NCBI GenBank assembly: GCA_900768505.1
Contig: CAAGED010000032.1
Coordinates: 1 to 64,000 of the forward strand
Direction of reading: 5' to 3'
DNA length: 64,000 nucleotides
Source of the DNA: Lentisphaeria bacterium
GTDB taxonomy: Bacteria; Verrucomicrobiota; Lentisphaeria; Victivallales; Victivallaceae
This document shows positions 1 to 8,937 of the stretch, piece by piece; the first letter of the stretch is position 1; each line of letters opens with the position of its first letter. Position numbers and translations under genes: made by a program. The notes under the pieces were generated by a model. That model did not search any database and was not told the DNA's origin. It saw only the letters and a program-made list of their open reading frames with translations.

Positions 1-46
1 ACCAATTGAATCAAAGCGGCTCAAAAAGGTTTGGAAAAGGAAGAGC

Positions 47-90
47 GCGAGAAGGAAAGAACCTTTCCTCAAAAGGTTTTTCCTTCTCGC
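47..90. repeat. imperfect inverted repeat (hairpin)
   Basis: Twelve bases at 47-58 (GCGAGAAGGAAA) are the exact reverse complement of 79-90, and an inner AACCTTT (60-66) pairs with AAAGGTT (72-78) around a short loop. No T-run follows on either strand, so it is not an obvious terminator. Its right arm overlaps the start of a dispersed repeat (71-114). The rest of 1-270 holds no gene that I can support. Confidence 0.6.
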
Positions 91-114
91 ATCTAGCTTT
101 TGCATAAGCGACTA
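71..114. repeat. dispersed 44-bp repeat, copy 1
   Basis: Thirty-five of 44 positions match 3588-3631. The last 13 bases (GCATAAGCGACTA) are identical in both copies. Both copies sit downstream of minus-strand genes (zupT-like and the GntR-type regulator). Function unknown; a REP-like or degraded mobile sequence is possible. Confidence 0.55.
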
Positions 115-270
115 AATTACCATAATTTTAGTTGAAACATTTACGGCCGGATTGTTTTTACGGTAAAATTTTTACGATACCACTTCCCCGGCTGCTTCAA
201 CATATCCGGATCCGTAACCTTGCGCTCGTTTGGTTACCTCATAAACAATTTTAATTTGCAGAATGAATTT

Positions 271-1074
271 TTACAATGCCAGCGTCAACGCCATCAGGAT
301 CATACCGCCGATCAGCCCGTAAATAACTAAATGGTGTTCGCCATATTCTTCCGCCAGCGGCAGAAGTTCGTCAAAAGAGATAAAGACCATAATTCCAGCT
401 ACTGCAGCAAAGGTGAACATCATTAATTGCAGCGAGAGAAACGGCGTTAAAATCAGCCAGCAGACAATTGCCCCCAATGGTTCGGCCAATCCGGAAAGCA
501 ATGACCAGACGAAAGCTTTTTTCTTGCTCCCGGTTGCGTGGTAGAGGGGAACGGAGACGGTTATGCCCTCGGGAATATTGTGAAATGCAATAGCTACCGC
601 AATGGAGATACCGGTCGCTGGGTTGGTTAATCCGGACATAAATACCGCCATTCCCTCGGGAAAATTGTGAATAGCGATGGCTAAGGCGAAAAGCACGCCG
701 CTGCGCAGAAGTTTATCATGATGCACCGGGTGTTCCATCTCCTCGACCCTACGGACTTCATGAGGGTTTTCGTAGGATGGAATTAATTTGTCAATCAGCA
801 TGGCGATCAGCATGCCGCAGAAAAATGCGCCGATGGTGTAGAGTGCGCCCCGTTGATGACCGTAAATGTTTATCAACTCGATTCTCGCCCCGGCCAGTAG
901 TTCCACCAGCGAAATATAAATCATCACGCCGCCGGAAAACCCCAGAGACAGAGCCAGAAAACGGCTGTCGGATTTTTTAAAGAAAAATGCGATAACACTG
1001 CCGATGCCGGTGGCCAAGCCGGCCAGCAACGTCAGCGCCAAACCAAAAATAACCTTGTCTGCGGTTAAATCCAC
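271..1074 (-). CDS. zupT: ZIP family metal transporter (ZupT-like)
   Basis: A 267-residue integral membrane protein of the ZIP family, which imports divalent metals such as zinc or iron across the inner membrane. It shows about eight hydrophobic segments and the two hallmark helices containing HNFPEG (near 137) and HNIPEG (near 166), whose His and Glu residues form the metal site. A His/Glu-rich loop (near 105-120) separates the third and fourth segments, as in the family. The start is GTG at 1074, chosen because a GAGG ribosome site lies about 8 bases upstream. It is divergent from the GH36 gene. Family is clear; metal specificity is not readable from sequence. Confidence 0.9.
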   Translation of the reverse strand: MDLTADKVIFGLALTLLAGLATGIGSVIAFFFKKSDSRFLALSLGFSGGVMIYISLVELLAGARIELINIYGHQRGALYTIGAFFCGMLIAMLIDKLIPSYENPHEVRRVEEMEHPVHHDKLLRSGVLFALAIAIHNFPEGMAVFMSGLTNPATGISIAVAIAFHNIPEGITVSVPLYHATGSKKKAFVWSLLSGLAEPLGAIVCWLILTPFLSLQLMMFTFAAVAGIMVFISFDELLPLAEEYGEHHLVIYGLIGGMILMALTLAL

Positions 1075-1299
1075 TTTTTTACCTCATAAATTTAAAAAAA
1101 ATAACAATACGCAGTTAAATTTATTGCCGAAGTGGAAAAATACAAATTTAAGGCGTATAAAATGTCATTAAATCTGAATAATTTTTGATTTGTCACCGCT
1201 GAAAGAGTTGATTTTTTCCAGAGAGTTGTTATTATAATTGAGTGCCTTATTCCATATTTTATAACCATTGCTTCGGCAGTAATCAAGGATTTGAGGATC

Positions 1300-3489
1300 A
1301 TGTCAATTTCAATCGCGCCTGATGGCAAATTGTTCAAGCTGGATACCCAAAACAGCTCTTATGTTTTCAAGGTGGACGAGAGCAATTATTTGCTGCACCT
1401 TTATTATGGCAAATATATCTCCGATTTCTCCGCTTGCCACGAACTGGATTTTCGCTACAGCGGTGCCTCTTTCAGCCCCAGCCGGGAGGGAATCAGCGGA
1501 GATTTGTCCCGCAATCTGGTGATGCAGGAGCTTACCACCAATGAAATCGGAGACTTTCGCACCTCCGGAATTGCAGTGCGTACCGCCGACGGGTTGAATT
1601 GCACCGATCCGCAGTTCGTCGCCGCCCGAACCTTTCAGGGAAAATTGGCGGTCAAGGAGTTGCCAATGTGTCGCATCAACGGCGACCCGGATGTGGAAAC
1701 ATTGGAAATAACCTTGTGCGATCCATTCAGCAAGGTTGAGTTTATACTTTATTATACCATTTTCCCGGCTCAGGATGTGATTGTCCGCTCCATGGCGGTG
1801 CGCAACGGAAATGCGGACAGCGTTTATTTGGAGCGGGGCATGAGCGGCGGCGTGGATCTGCCACGGTGTGATTTTGATTTTATACATCTGGCCGGCACTT
1901 GGCCCCGGGAGCGTTTCGCCGAGCGAACAAGACTGCGCAGCGGTATTCAGAGCATTTACAGCAAACGTTCCAGCAGCAGTCATAACCACAATCCGGCTTT
2001 TGCGCTGGTGGATTGTGACGCTAATGAAAATTTTGGCGACGCTTACGGGTTTGTGCTGGTTTACAGCGGCAGTTTTTCGGCGGAAATTGATGTCGACGCA
2101 TACAGCCGCACCAGGGTAGTGACGGGAATAAATCCGGAAAACTTCGAGTGGAAGCTCACGCCGGGTGAAGTATTTCAAACCCCGGAAGTCATGCTCACCT
2201 TTTCGGAGAATGGCTTGGGCGGTATGAGCCGTAACTTTCACAATATGATGCGGGAACATCTTATTTCGCCGCGCTGGAGTCACGCCGAGCGGCCGATTTT
2301 GGTCAATAACTGGGAGGCTACCTACTTTAATTTCAACGACACCAAATTACTGAGTATTGCCCGGGACGCCGCCGATTTGGGAATCGAAATGCTGGTGCTG
2401 GATGATGGCTGGTTCGGCCATCGGGATAGTGATAACAGTTCATTGGGCGACTGGTTTGTTTATGACAAAAAAATCGGCCAATTGCCGGAACTGGTAAAGA
2501 ACATCAATGCGCTGGGCGTGAAATTCGGCTTGTGGTTTGAACCGGAGATGATTTCGGAGGATAGCGAATTATATCGGCGGCATCCGGAGTGGGTGTTTAC
2601 TGTGCCATACCGCGACCGCAGTGTCGGCCGTCAACAATTTGTGCTTAATATGAGTAATCCAGCGGTGGTGGATTATCTTTTTGAAGCAATCGGCAGTGTA
2701 ATTCGCAGTGCCAATATTGAGTATATAAAATGGGATATGAATCGCCAACCTGCTGAAAAATATTGCCCGGATTTGCCTCCGGACCAACAAAAAGAGGCCG
2801 GACACCGTTATGTGCTGGGGGTTTACGAATTGCATCGTCGTTTGCTGGAGGCGTTCCCGGATTTGTTGATTGAGGGGTGTTCCGGCGGCGGCGGACGTTT
2901 TGACGCCGGAATGCTTTATTATGTGCCGCAGATTTGGTGCAGTGACAACACCGACGCTATTGACCGGTTGAGTATTCAGAGCGGAACCTCCCTCTTTTAT
3001 CCCTGCTCGGCGCATGGCGCACATGTTTCCGTTTGTCCGAATCACACCACCATGCGCACTACCGCCTTGGCGACCCGTGGCAATGTGGCCATGGCCGGCA
3101 CTTTTGGCTATGAGCTGGATTTGAATCAACTTAGTGCCGAGGACCGTGAAATCATAAAAACTCAAACCGCCCTGTACCATGAAGTGCATCATCTGGTCAG
3201 CGACGGCGATTTTTACCGTCTGATACCGGTAAACGACCGGCAGGCGGCCTGGATGTTTGTGGCCAAAGACGGTTCGGAAGCAATGGTATTTTATGCGCAG
3301 ATTTTGGCAAAGGTTTGCCGTGGCGCGTTTTATTTACGGATGCGCGGACTACAGGATAAGGCTCGGTATCAGCTGCTGGGAACGGAAAAGGTGTTCTACG
3401 GCGATACGCTGATGAACAGCGGATTACCGATTCCGTTTTTGCGCAAGGACGGCGATTCGGTTTTGTGGCATTTCAAGCGGATAAAGTAA
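1300..3489 (+). CDS. alpha-galactosidase, glycoside hydrolase family 36
   Basis: A 729-residue GH36 enzyme that releases terminal alpha-galactose from oligosaccharides such as raffinose or melibiose. An N-terminal beta-sandwich (about 1-320) precedes a TIM barrel and a small C-terminal beta domain. The nucleophile is D479 in KWDMNR and the acid/base is D549 in SDNTDAID; LDDGWFG and CSGGGGRFD are also typical. No signal peptide is seen, so it probably acts in the cytoplasm. ATG 1300 is preferred over the upstream TTG at 1291 because AAGGA/GAGG lie just upstream. A likely -10 (TATAAT, 1233-1238) sits in the divergent gap. A terminator follows, convergent with a GntR-type regulator that may control it (inference). 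Confidence 0.92.
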   Translation: MSISIAPDGKLFKLDTQNSSYVFKVDESNYLLHLYYGKYISDFSACHELDFRYSGASFSPSREGISGDLSRNLVMQELTTNEIGDFRTSGIAVRTADGLNCTDPQFVAARTFQGKLAVKELPMCRINGDPDVETLEITLCDPFSKVEFILYYTIFPAQDVIVRSMAVRNGNADSVYLERGMSGGVDLPRCDFDFIHLAGTWPRERFAERTRLRSGIQSIYSKRSSSSHNHNPAFALVDCDANENFGDAYGFVLVYSGSFSAEIDVDAYSRTRVVTGINPENFEWKLTPGEVFQTPEVMLTFSENGLGGMSRNFHNMMREHLISPRWSHAERPILVNNWEATYFNFNDTKLLSIARDAADLGIEMLVLDDGWFGHRDSDNSSLGDWFVYDKKIGQLPELVKNINALGVKFGLWFEPEMISEDSELYRRHPEWVFTVPYRDRSVGRQQFVLNMSNPAVVDYLFEAIGSVIRSANIEYIKWDMNRQPAEKYCPDLPPDQQKEAGHRYVLGVYELHRRLLEAFPDLLIEGCSGGGGRFDAGMLYYVPQIWCSDNTDAIDRLSIQSGTSLFYPCSAHGAHVSVCPNHTTMRTTALATRGNVAMAGTFGYELDLNQLSAEDREIIKTQTALYHEVHHLVSDGDFYRLIPVNDRQAAWMFVAKDGSEAMVFYAQILAKVCRGAFYLRMRGLQDKARYQLLGTEKVFYGDTLMNSGLPIPFLRKDGDSVLWHFKRIK

Positions 3490-3495
3490 ATAAAT

Positions 3496-3545
3496 CCCGG
3501 ATATTTCGATAAAAAATTTTCTCACAATATCCGGGCATTATTTTT
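3496..3545 (+). terminator. terminator after the GH36 gene
   Basis: A perfect 10-bp inverted repeat (CCCGGATATT at 3496-3505, AATATCCGGG at 3526-3535) is followed by a T-rich stretch six bases after the GH36 stop. The loop is long (20 bases), so efficiency is uncertain. Confidence 0.65.
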
Positions 3546-3560
3546 ATTTCGATCATGAAA

Positions 3561-3576
3561 AAGCATTAAAATGCTT
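3561..3576 (-). terminator. possible terminator of the GntR-type regulator
   Basis: AAGCAT/ATGCTT forms a 6-bp stem with a 4-base loop. Read on the minus strand it is followed by TTTTC, 50 bases after the regulator stop. Short and AT-rich, so weak. Confidence 0.4.
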
Positions 3577-3587
3577 GATTATCAATT

Positions 3588-3631
3588 AAAAGGTTTCTGC
3601 TCCTCGCGATTGACTTTCGCATAAGCGACTA
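3588..3631. repeat. dispersed 44-bp repeat, copy 2
   Basis: Matches 71-114 at 35 of 44 positions with an identical 13-base end (GCATAAGCGACTA). The TAG stop codon of the minus-strand regulator (3629-3631) lies inside it, so the repeat forms the end of that gene. Confidence 0.55.
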
Positions 3632-4669
3632 CCTATTGGGTTTTCCCGGTGTGAAGTCGGGTTCAATGCGTTGTCCTACCTGATGCTTTCCGGATCGGCA
3701 GTGGTTGTAAAAAATATCCAGCAGGCGGGTCGCTAAATCGTTGAAGCGCATATTGACATTATTGCCCAACGGAGCCTCATCCTCGACATAATTCAAAGTG
3801 TAGAACTGATAATGTTCATACATTTTTAGTTTGCATTCGCAGAGCAGACTAATCAGCCGATTGTTGTAGGAGCTGTTGTTGGCCAGAATTGCAAATTTTT
3901 CTTTGTTGTGCAGAATTTCGGCTCTTAATAGTTCCACCTTGTCCTGAGAAAAATTCCCCAAGGTAAAAACTTTAAAATCGGCGTCGCCCAAGCCGTAGAA
4001 TTTTATCAGGTTTAAAAAGCGTTTCTGCACCGTCCATTGAGCGCATAAATCCTCTTCGGTGGCAGTTGCCAAAATATGATAAATTTTTTTACATTTGTGT
4101 TGCATCATATGCAGCGTGATTTGATCGAATACTCCTCTGAAATCGCTGAACACCGTGTTGGGGTAGGGGTGGATAAACGAGAGGCGGCTGCAAGGGATGT
4201 TGTTGTCCTGCAAAAACTTCCAATCGTCTTGAAACGCCAGTTCGTCCGGGTAAATTATTCCGGCGTAATTATGGATTATTTCAGATAAATTCACATGATC
4301 CGGCAGCCAGAGCGGTTGATTGCCGTCATTCAACAGTTGACGCTGCAATATGCAGAGCACCTTATCCCGCCAATGAGATGAATTGAATGTGGTATTGTTG
4401 GCATGTACTAATCCAACCGGTTTGGTCAGTTGCGGCGGCGGATTAAAAATATTTTTTACCGTACTGCGCCGTCCCCGGGAGACATCCAGCAGATCAGCCT
4501 CCTGTAAACCTTGGATAATTTTTCCGGCAGTTCCACTGCTGACCCCGTAAAGACGCACCAACTCTTCAGTGGTTAAAAATTCAGAACCGGGAGTGAATGC
4601 ACCGCATTTTATTTTCTGAGTCAATTCTTCAAAGATAACAATTTTTTTGGTTTTACGTTGATGTTTCAT
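3629..4669 (-). CDS. GntR-type winged-helix regulator with LacI-like sensor domain
   Basis: A 346-residue transcription regulator. Residues 1-75 form a GntR winged helix (TTEELVRLYGVSSGTAGKI is the recognition region). Residues about 78-330 look like a LacI/periplasmic-binding-protein sugar sensor (KPVGLVHANN start, GIIYPDE, CKKIYHIL). Such GntR-HTH/LacI-sensor hybrids typically control carbohydrate genes, and the convergent alpha-galactosidase is a plausible target, which is inference. The stop codon lies in a dispersed repeat, so the C-terminus may have been altered by that sequence. Own promoter expected in the AT-rich 4670-4783 gap. Confidence 0.8.
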   Translation of the reverse strand: MKHQRKTKKIVIFEELTQKIKCGAFTPGSEFLTTEELVRLYGVSSGTAGKIIQGLQEADLLDVSRGRRSTVKNIFNPPPQLTKPVGLVHANNTTFNSSHWRDKVLCILQRQLLNDGNQPLWLPDHVNLSEIIHNYAGIIYPDELAFQDDWKFLQDNNIPCSRLSFIHPYPNTVFSDFRGVFDQITLHMMQHKCKKIYHILATATEEDLCAQWTVQKRFLNLIKFYGLGDADFKVFTLGNFSQDKVELLRAEILHNKEKFAILANNSSYNNRLISLLCECKLKMYEHYQFYTLNYVEDEAPLGNNVNMRFNDLATRLLDIFYNHCRSGKHQVGQRIEPDFTPGKPNR

Positions 4670-4783
4670 AATTTTGGGGCAGCATTATTGATAAAAAATT
4701 ACAAATTTGTTATATGACAGTTAATTTTTATATTTACTTGATATAAATTAATTTTAAAATAATATTTTGCAAAATAACATCAG

Positions 4784-5002
4784 TTATTTTTGTTTTTTTT
4801 CTTCTGCTTGCGCATTTTCGTAGAGATATTCGATAAATTCCCGGAAACTGAAATCAAATCCTTCCCGCTTAGCCAAGGCAATAAATTCGTGAATTAATTT
4901 TTCCTGCTCGTCGTGTATATTCTGCAGCTCCATCGCTTCGTCGTGCAGGCTCGGAGTGTTGGATAATTTTTCGTAAAATGCTTTCACCGCCGCTCGGCTC
5001 AT
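4784..5002 (-). CDS. Nif11-domain small protein, possible orphan leader peptide
   Basis: A 72-residue protein whose residues 1-62 fit the Nif11 / nitrile-hydratase-leader-like domain: MSRAAVKAF start, helical middle, then LAKREGFDFSF before the last helix. In RiPP systems this domain is a leader cleaved after a Gly-Gly or Gly-Ala pair. Here the remaining tail is about 10 charged residues (ending EEKKQK) with no double-Gly and no Cys, Ser or Thr core. It starts 19 bp after the hemW stop, so it is probably the last gene of the ileS-pyr-hemW transcript. It may be a degenerate precursor or a stand-alone Nif11 protein with another role. No modifying enzyme other than HemW is nearby. Confidence 0.72.
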   Translation of the reverse strand: MSRAAVKAFYEKLSNTPSLHDEAMELQNIHDEQEKLIHEFIALAKREGFDFSFREFIEYLYENAQAEEKKQK

Positions 5003-5021
5003 TTTGACTCCTTGTTATTTT

Positions 5022-6143
5022 TTACAATAAATTTATGGCAATATCGTCCCAGTAATTCAACCCATTGGTATTCAGCGCAATACTGCGGGGAGAACAAATA
5101 AAAAAATCCTCAAAATATTCATATTTCCGACAACGCTCCAGCAGGTTATCCCAACTTATCCGATTTTGCAGAAAAAAATCACTTTTTTCCCACTGCTCCA
5201 AACTCCAACCGTCACTGGTGCGCAAACCCATGGCAAATACTTCTCCGGCTCGTTCCGACACTGAAATAACATCCATTTCCGCCGCCGTGCCGTTTAACCA
5301 CTCCCGAAGATTGGCAATTTGCGTCCAGCGGTTAATGCCGTCAAAACTGCTGGCCGAAGGTCCAAAACCTAAATATTTCATTCCGTGCCAAACATTGCAG
5401 TTGTGCCGGCAGCGTCCGTTGTTGCCGGCATAATTTGATACTTCGTAGCGAGGCAACTTATTTGCGGTAAGAAATTCTCCGCATTCCAGCCAAAAATCTG
5501 CCGCAGCCTCATCGCCGCCGCTGGCACTTTCACTCCGGGCGGCGAGTCTGGAGCCTTCTTCGATAGTTAGTGCGTAGGCTGAAATGTGGTCGGGGTTAAA
5601 CTGGCAGGCGCACTGCAATTCCCGTTGCCAGAGCGATAAGGTTTCGCCCTGGACGCCATAAATCAAATCCATATTGAAGTGAGGAATTCGGGATCCTTTT
5701 ATCAATTCGATTGCATTGTAAATTGCCGCATCCGAAACTGCCCGGCCTAAAATGTGGCGTTTTTCCTGATTGAACGACTGAATTCCCAGGCTGATTCGAG
5801 TGACAAAATTCTCGATTAGCCGCATTTTGGGTTCGGTTAGGGTTTCCGGATTGCACTCCAGAGAAATTTCGCATTGGTTGCTCAGCGGCAGGTAGCGGTG
5901 GCAGAGCGAAAATAACTTCTCCAAATCCTTTTCATCCAACAAGCTTGGCGTGCCGCCCCCGAAAAACAAGGTGGAAACTGGAGCCGTTATTGATGCTTCG
6001 GCCAAGTCGGCCTCCAATTTTTTTAAATAAAGCCCAACCTCCTCTGGATGTGCACTCGGCTCGGAGTAAAACACGCAATATGCGCATTTACTCCGGCAGA
6101 ATGGAATGTGGATATAAATGTTATTTGATGAGGCCAAGCTCAT
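5022..6143 (-). CDS. hemW: HemW-like radical SAM protein
   Basis: A 373-residue radical SAM protein of the HemW (formerly HemN-like) family, which binds heme and is thought to insert it into respiratory proteins. Near the start, C16, C20 and C23 (CRSKCAYC) bind the 4Fe-4S cluster with SAM. FFGGGTPS, ISLGIQSF, NMDLIYG and the HNCNVWHG/GFGPSA region are family signatures. The ATG at 6143 overlaps the pyrC stop by 23 bases; a longer TTG start at 6164 is less likely. The final cysteine motif of oxygen-independent coproporphyrinogen oxidase is absent, consistent with HemW rather than HemN. Confidence 0.88.
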   Translation of the reverse strand: MSLASSNNIYIHIPFCRSKCAYCVFYSEPSAHPEEVGLYLKKLEADLAEASITAPVSTLFFGGGTPSLLDEKDLEKLFSLCHRYLPLSNQCEISLECNPETLTEPKMRLIENFVTRISLGIQSFNQEKRHILGRAVSDAAIYNAIELIKGSRIPHFNMDLIYGVQGETLSLWQRELQCACQFNPDHISAYALTIEEGSRLAARSESASGGDEAAADFWLECGEFLTANKLPRYEVSNYAGNNGRCRHNCNVWHGMKYLGFGPSASSFDGINRWTQIANLREWLNGTAAEMDVISVSERAGEVFAMGLRTSDGWSLEQWEKSDFFLQNRISWDNLLERCRKYEYFEDFFICSPRSIALNTNGLNYWDDIAINLL

Positions 6144-7407
6144 AAACCAACTTGCCGTCCACAATCGTCCCTACGGCACGACCGCGATAACGTTCGCCGT
6201 TAAACGGGGTGTTGCGGGATTTTGATTTAAACTCGTCCGCATTGACCGTGTATTCCAAATCAGGATCAATAATGGTGATATCCGCGGCATTGCCGTTGGC
6301 CAATGAGTAATTTTCAAATCCCAGTATCTCCGCCGGACCGGTGGTGAATTTCGCCACATAATCCAATGGGGAAAGCACTCCGCTGTGGTAGAGTATGCCA
6401 AGAGTAATCGGTACTGCCGTCTCCAATCCGATAATGCCGAACGGTGCATCGTCGAATTCCACCAGCTTCGCCGTCATGGTGTGTGGCGCATGGTCGGTGG
6501 CAATTACCGTGATGGTGCCGTCTGCCAGGCCGGCGATTATCGATTGACGGTCGGCTTCGGAGCGCAGCGGCGGATTCATTTTGTAATTGGTGTCAAAACG
6601 TTTGATGCATTCATCGGTCAGCGCCATGTGGTGGGGAGTGGCTTCCGCCGAAACTTTAAAACCACGTTTTTTTGCTTGGCGCACCTGATCAACGCTTTCG
6701 GTGGTGCTGATGTGCTGCAGGTGAATTTTCCAGTCGGTCATTCTTGAAAGCATAATATCCCGGGCCACAATAAGCTCCTCGGCGGCGGAACTGATCCCTT
6801 TCATTCCCAGCAATACCGACCAAACCCCCTCGTGCATAACGCCCTCCGCCATCAATGAAATATCTTCGCAGTGGTCTAGAATTGGCAACTGAAATGATTT
6901 TGCGTATTCCACAATGTGCCGCATCAATTCATGGTTCTGCACACAACGCCCGTCGTCGGTGAGCGCTACCACTCCGGCGGCCTTAAGACTGCCGATGGAG
7001 GTCATTTCTTCACCTTCATAGCGGGTGGTCATGCAACCGGAGAGGTGAACTTTCACTACTCCAGATTCTTCCACCATGGAACGAATTAATTCGATTGTTC
7101 CGGTGGTGTCCGCCGCCGGTTTGGTGTTGGGCATGGCCACAATTGCGGTAAAACCGCCCGCTGCCGCCGCCATGGTGCCGCTGGCGATGGTTTCCGCGGC
7201 GCTGTTGCCGGGACTGCGCAAATGCACATGCAGATCAATAAATCCCGGGGCGACAATTTTGCCGCTGCAGTCGATAACTTCCGGTTGTTGAATATCCTCC
7301 GGGGCGACAATTTTGCCCTCCGCGAAAGCAATATCCATAATCCGGTCGATTTTCCGGAGCGGGTCAACAACCCGGCCGGCTTTTAAAATTGTTCCATTAA
7401 TATACAT
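6121..7407 (-). CDS. pyrC: dihydroorotase
   Basis: A 428-residue class I dihydroorotase, closing carbamoyl-aspartate to dihydroorotate in pyrimidine synthesis. The metal-binding HVHLR motif (DLHVHLRSPG, near 60) and the TDHAPHT segment (near 305) with the catalytic Asp are present. MPNTKP and AEATPHHM are typical of the AllB/PyrC class I group. It overlaps pyrB by 11 bp upstream and hemW by 23 bp downstream, so it is translationally coupled in the pyrRBC unit. Cytoplasmic. In the ATCase-linked type it often works beside PyrB, which fits this order. Confidence 0.94.
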   Translation of the reverse strand: MYINGTILKAGRVVDPLRKIDRIMDIAFAEGKIVAPEDIQQPEVIDCSGKIVAPGFIDLHVHLRSPGNSAAETIASGTMAAAAGGFTAIVAMPNTKPAADTTGTIELIRSMVEESGVVKVHLSGCMTTRYEGEEMTSIGSLKAAGVVALTDDGRCVQNHELMRHIVEYAKSFQLPILDHCEDISLMAEGVMHEGVWSVLLGMKGISSAAEELIVARDIMLSRMTDWKIHLQHISTTESVDQVRQAKKRGFKVSAEATPHHMALTDECIKRFDTNYKMNPPLRSEADRQSIIAGLADGTITVIATDHAPHTMTAKLVEFDDAPFGIIGLETAVPITLGILYHSGVLSPLDYVAKFTTGPAEILGFENYSLANGNAADITIIDPDLEYTVNADEFKSKSRNTPFNGERYRGRAVGTIVDGKLVYELGLIK

Positions 7408-8338
7408 GTTTCACCTGCCCTGCCACTAAAAATAATACTGCCATACGAACCGCCAGACCGTTGGTGACTTGTTCCAGAATGACTGAATTAGGCCCGTCCG
7501 CCACTGCGGAATCCAATTCCACTCCCCGGTTGATCGGCCCCGGGTGCATAATCAACGCATCCGGCCGGACAAACTTCATGGCCTCCTGGTTAAGACCGAA
7601 GAACTTTGAGTATTCGCCAATGCTGGGGAAGTAGGCGGCGTTCAGCCGCTCATGCTGAATCCGCAGCAGATTGATTACATCCGCATCCTGCACGGCGTCC
7701 TTCAGGTTGTGACAGACTTTCACACCGACTGCCTCAAATTCTTTAGGAACCAGTGGTGCCGGCCCCCCTACGGTGACCTCAGCCCCTAATTTAAGCAGTC
7801 CCCAAATATTGCTTCTGGCCACCCGGCTGTGGAGAATATCTCCCACAATTGCCACTTTTAACCCCTTGATTGAGCCTTTTTTCTCCCGCATGGTGAATAT
7901 ATCCAGCAACGCCTGGGTCGGGTGGCTGTGTGCGCCATCGCCGGCGTTCACCACGCCGCAATGCAAATTGCGGGCTATGAAGTTGTGTGCTCCCGGTGCC
8001 GAATGGCGCATGACAATCAAATCCGCCTGCAACGCCTCGATATTTTTTACCGTGTCCAGAAGAGTCTCTCCCTTTTTCAGGCTGCTGACATTGGCCTGGA
8101 CATTGATAATATCCGCGCTGAGCCGCTGTTCCGCCAATTCAAACGAAATCCGGGTTCTGGTGCTTGGTTCCACAAAAAAATTTACCACCGTGATACCCCG
8201 CAATGCCGGAACCTTTTTCACCTTCCGCTCCGAAACCTTTTTAAATTCGGCCGCGGTGTCGAGGATGAAAGTGACCTCCTCGGCATTTAAATCATATATA
8301 CTCAATAAATCTTTACGATGCCAGCTGAATTCGCTCAT
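7397..8338 (-). CDS. pyrB: aspartate carbamoyltransferase catalytic subunit
   Basis: About 313 residues, joining carbamoyl phosphate and aspartate, the committed step of pyrimidine synthesis. Carbamoyl-phosphate loop FVEPSTRTRISFE, the LKKGETLLDT segment and MHPGPINRGVE are clear. The ATG at 8338 overlaps the pyrR stop as ATGA, which decides it over an upstream in-frame start at 8368. No pyrI regulatory subunit is seen in the window, as expected for PyrR-controlled operons. Confidence 0.95.
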   Translation of the reverse strand: MSEFSWHRKDLLSIYDLNAEEVTFILDTAAEFKKVSERKVKKVPALRGITVVNFFVEPSTRTRISFELAEQRLSADIINVQANVSSLKKGETLLDTVKNIEALQADLIVMRHSAPGAHNFIARNLHCGVVNAGDGAHSHPTQALLDIFTMREKKGSIKGLKVAIVGDILHSRVARSNIWGLLKLGAEVTVGGPAPLVPKEFEAVGVKVCHNLKDAVQDADVINLLRIQHERLNAAYFPSIGEYSKFFGLNQEAMKFVRPDALIMHPGPINRGVELDSAVADGPNSVILEQVTNGLAVRMAVLFLVAGQVKHVY

Positions 8339-8913
8339 GCTTTTTCTCCTGCTGTTTCCTGATGCCAATCGACTTCAAAAACCCCGTCCTCGCCGTCGCT
8401 CTCCTGAAATTTCACCAGAATTTTTTTACCCTTGTCCAAGTCAATATCCATACCGATATAATTGGCCATAATGGGATATTCCGTCTGGTTGCGGTCGATT
8501 AAAACCGCCAATTTTATCAGTCGCGGCCGACCGTAATCTGTAACCGCCTCCAATGCAGCACGGATGGTGCGTCCGGTAGAAAGGACGTCATCCACCAGAA
8601 TAATATCCGCGTCATTCATTTCAAACGGCACTACCGTCGGTCGAATCAACGGTATGGCGCTGCGGCGTCCGAAGTCGTCCCGATACATTGAGATGTCAAT
8701 CAGGGCAATTTCCGGGCGATAACCGCTGAGTGCGTTAATTTTATCGGCAATTCTCCCGGCCAGCGGAACTCCCTGTTTGTAAAGTCCGGCCAAGGCAAAC
8801 GACGGCTTCTCCGATTGTTCGGTGATAAAATCCGTGACAATCTCTTTGGCAATGCGTTCAACGGCCTTTGCCATGGTGGCCGGGTCGCAAATCAAGGCTT
8901 GGTTTGACATCAT
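8335..8913 (-). CDS. pyrR: bifunctional pyrimidine regulator PyrR / uracil phosphoribosyltransferase
   Basis: About 192 residues, a type I phosphoribosyltransferase. The PRPP loop VDDVLSTGRTIRAAL (near 98-112) is complete. In Firmicutes PyrR binds pyr mRNA to cause attenuation and also has weak UPRT activity. Start ATG 8913 has GGAGG 8 bases upstream; an in-frame GTG at 8928 would swallow that site. Only 24 bases separate it from the ileS stop, leaving no room for a classical pyr attenuator, so here it may act inside ileS, at gene junctions, or just as a salvage enzyme (inference). Confidence 0.92.
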   Translation of the reverse strand: MMSNQALICDPATMAKAVERIAKEIVTDFITEQSEKPSFALAGLYKQGVPLAGRIADKINALSGYRPEIALIDISMYRDDFGRRSAIPLIRPTVVPFEMNDADIILVDDVLSTGRTIRAALEAVTDYGRPRLIKLAVLIDRNQTEYPIMANYIGMDIDLDKGKKILVKFQESDGEDGVFEVDWHQETAGEKA

Positions 8914-8937
8914 TAAAATATCCTCCACAAATTTTTT

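Noticed and set aside
1092..1337. 81-codon ORF in the zupT/GH36 gap
   Set aside because: It runs through the GH36 promoter and start region and shows no protein-like pattern.
1309..2283. 324-codon minus-strand frame inside the GH36 gene
   Set aside because: The plus frame is a full GH36 enzyme with catalytic residues; the antisense frame has no recognisable domain.
4784..6143. hemW-nif11 as a complete RiPP cluster
   Set aside because: HemW is a known housekeeping family and the Nif11 protein has no core, transporter or peptidase nearby; kept only as an orphan finding.
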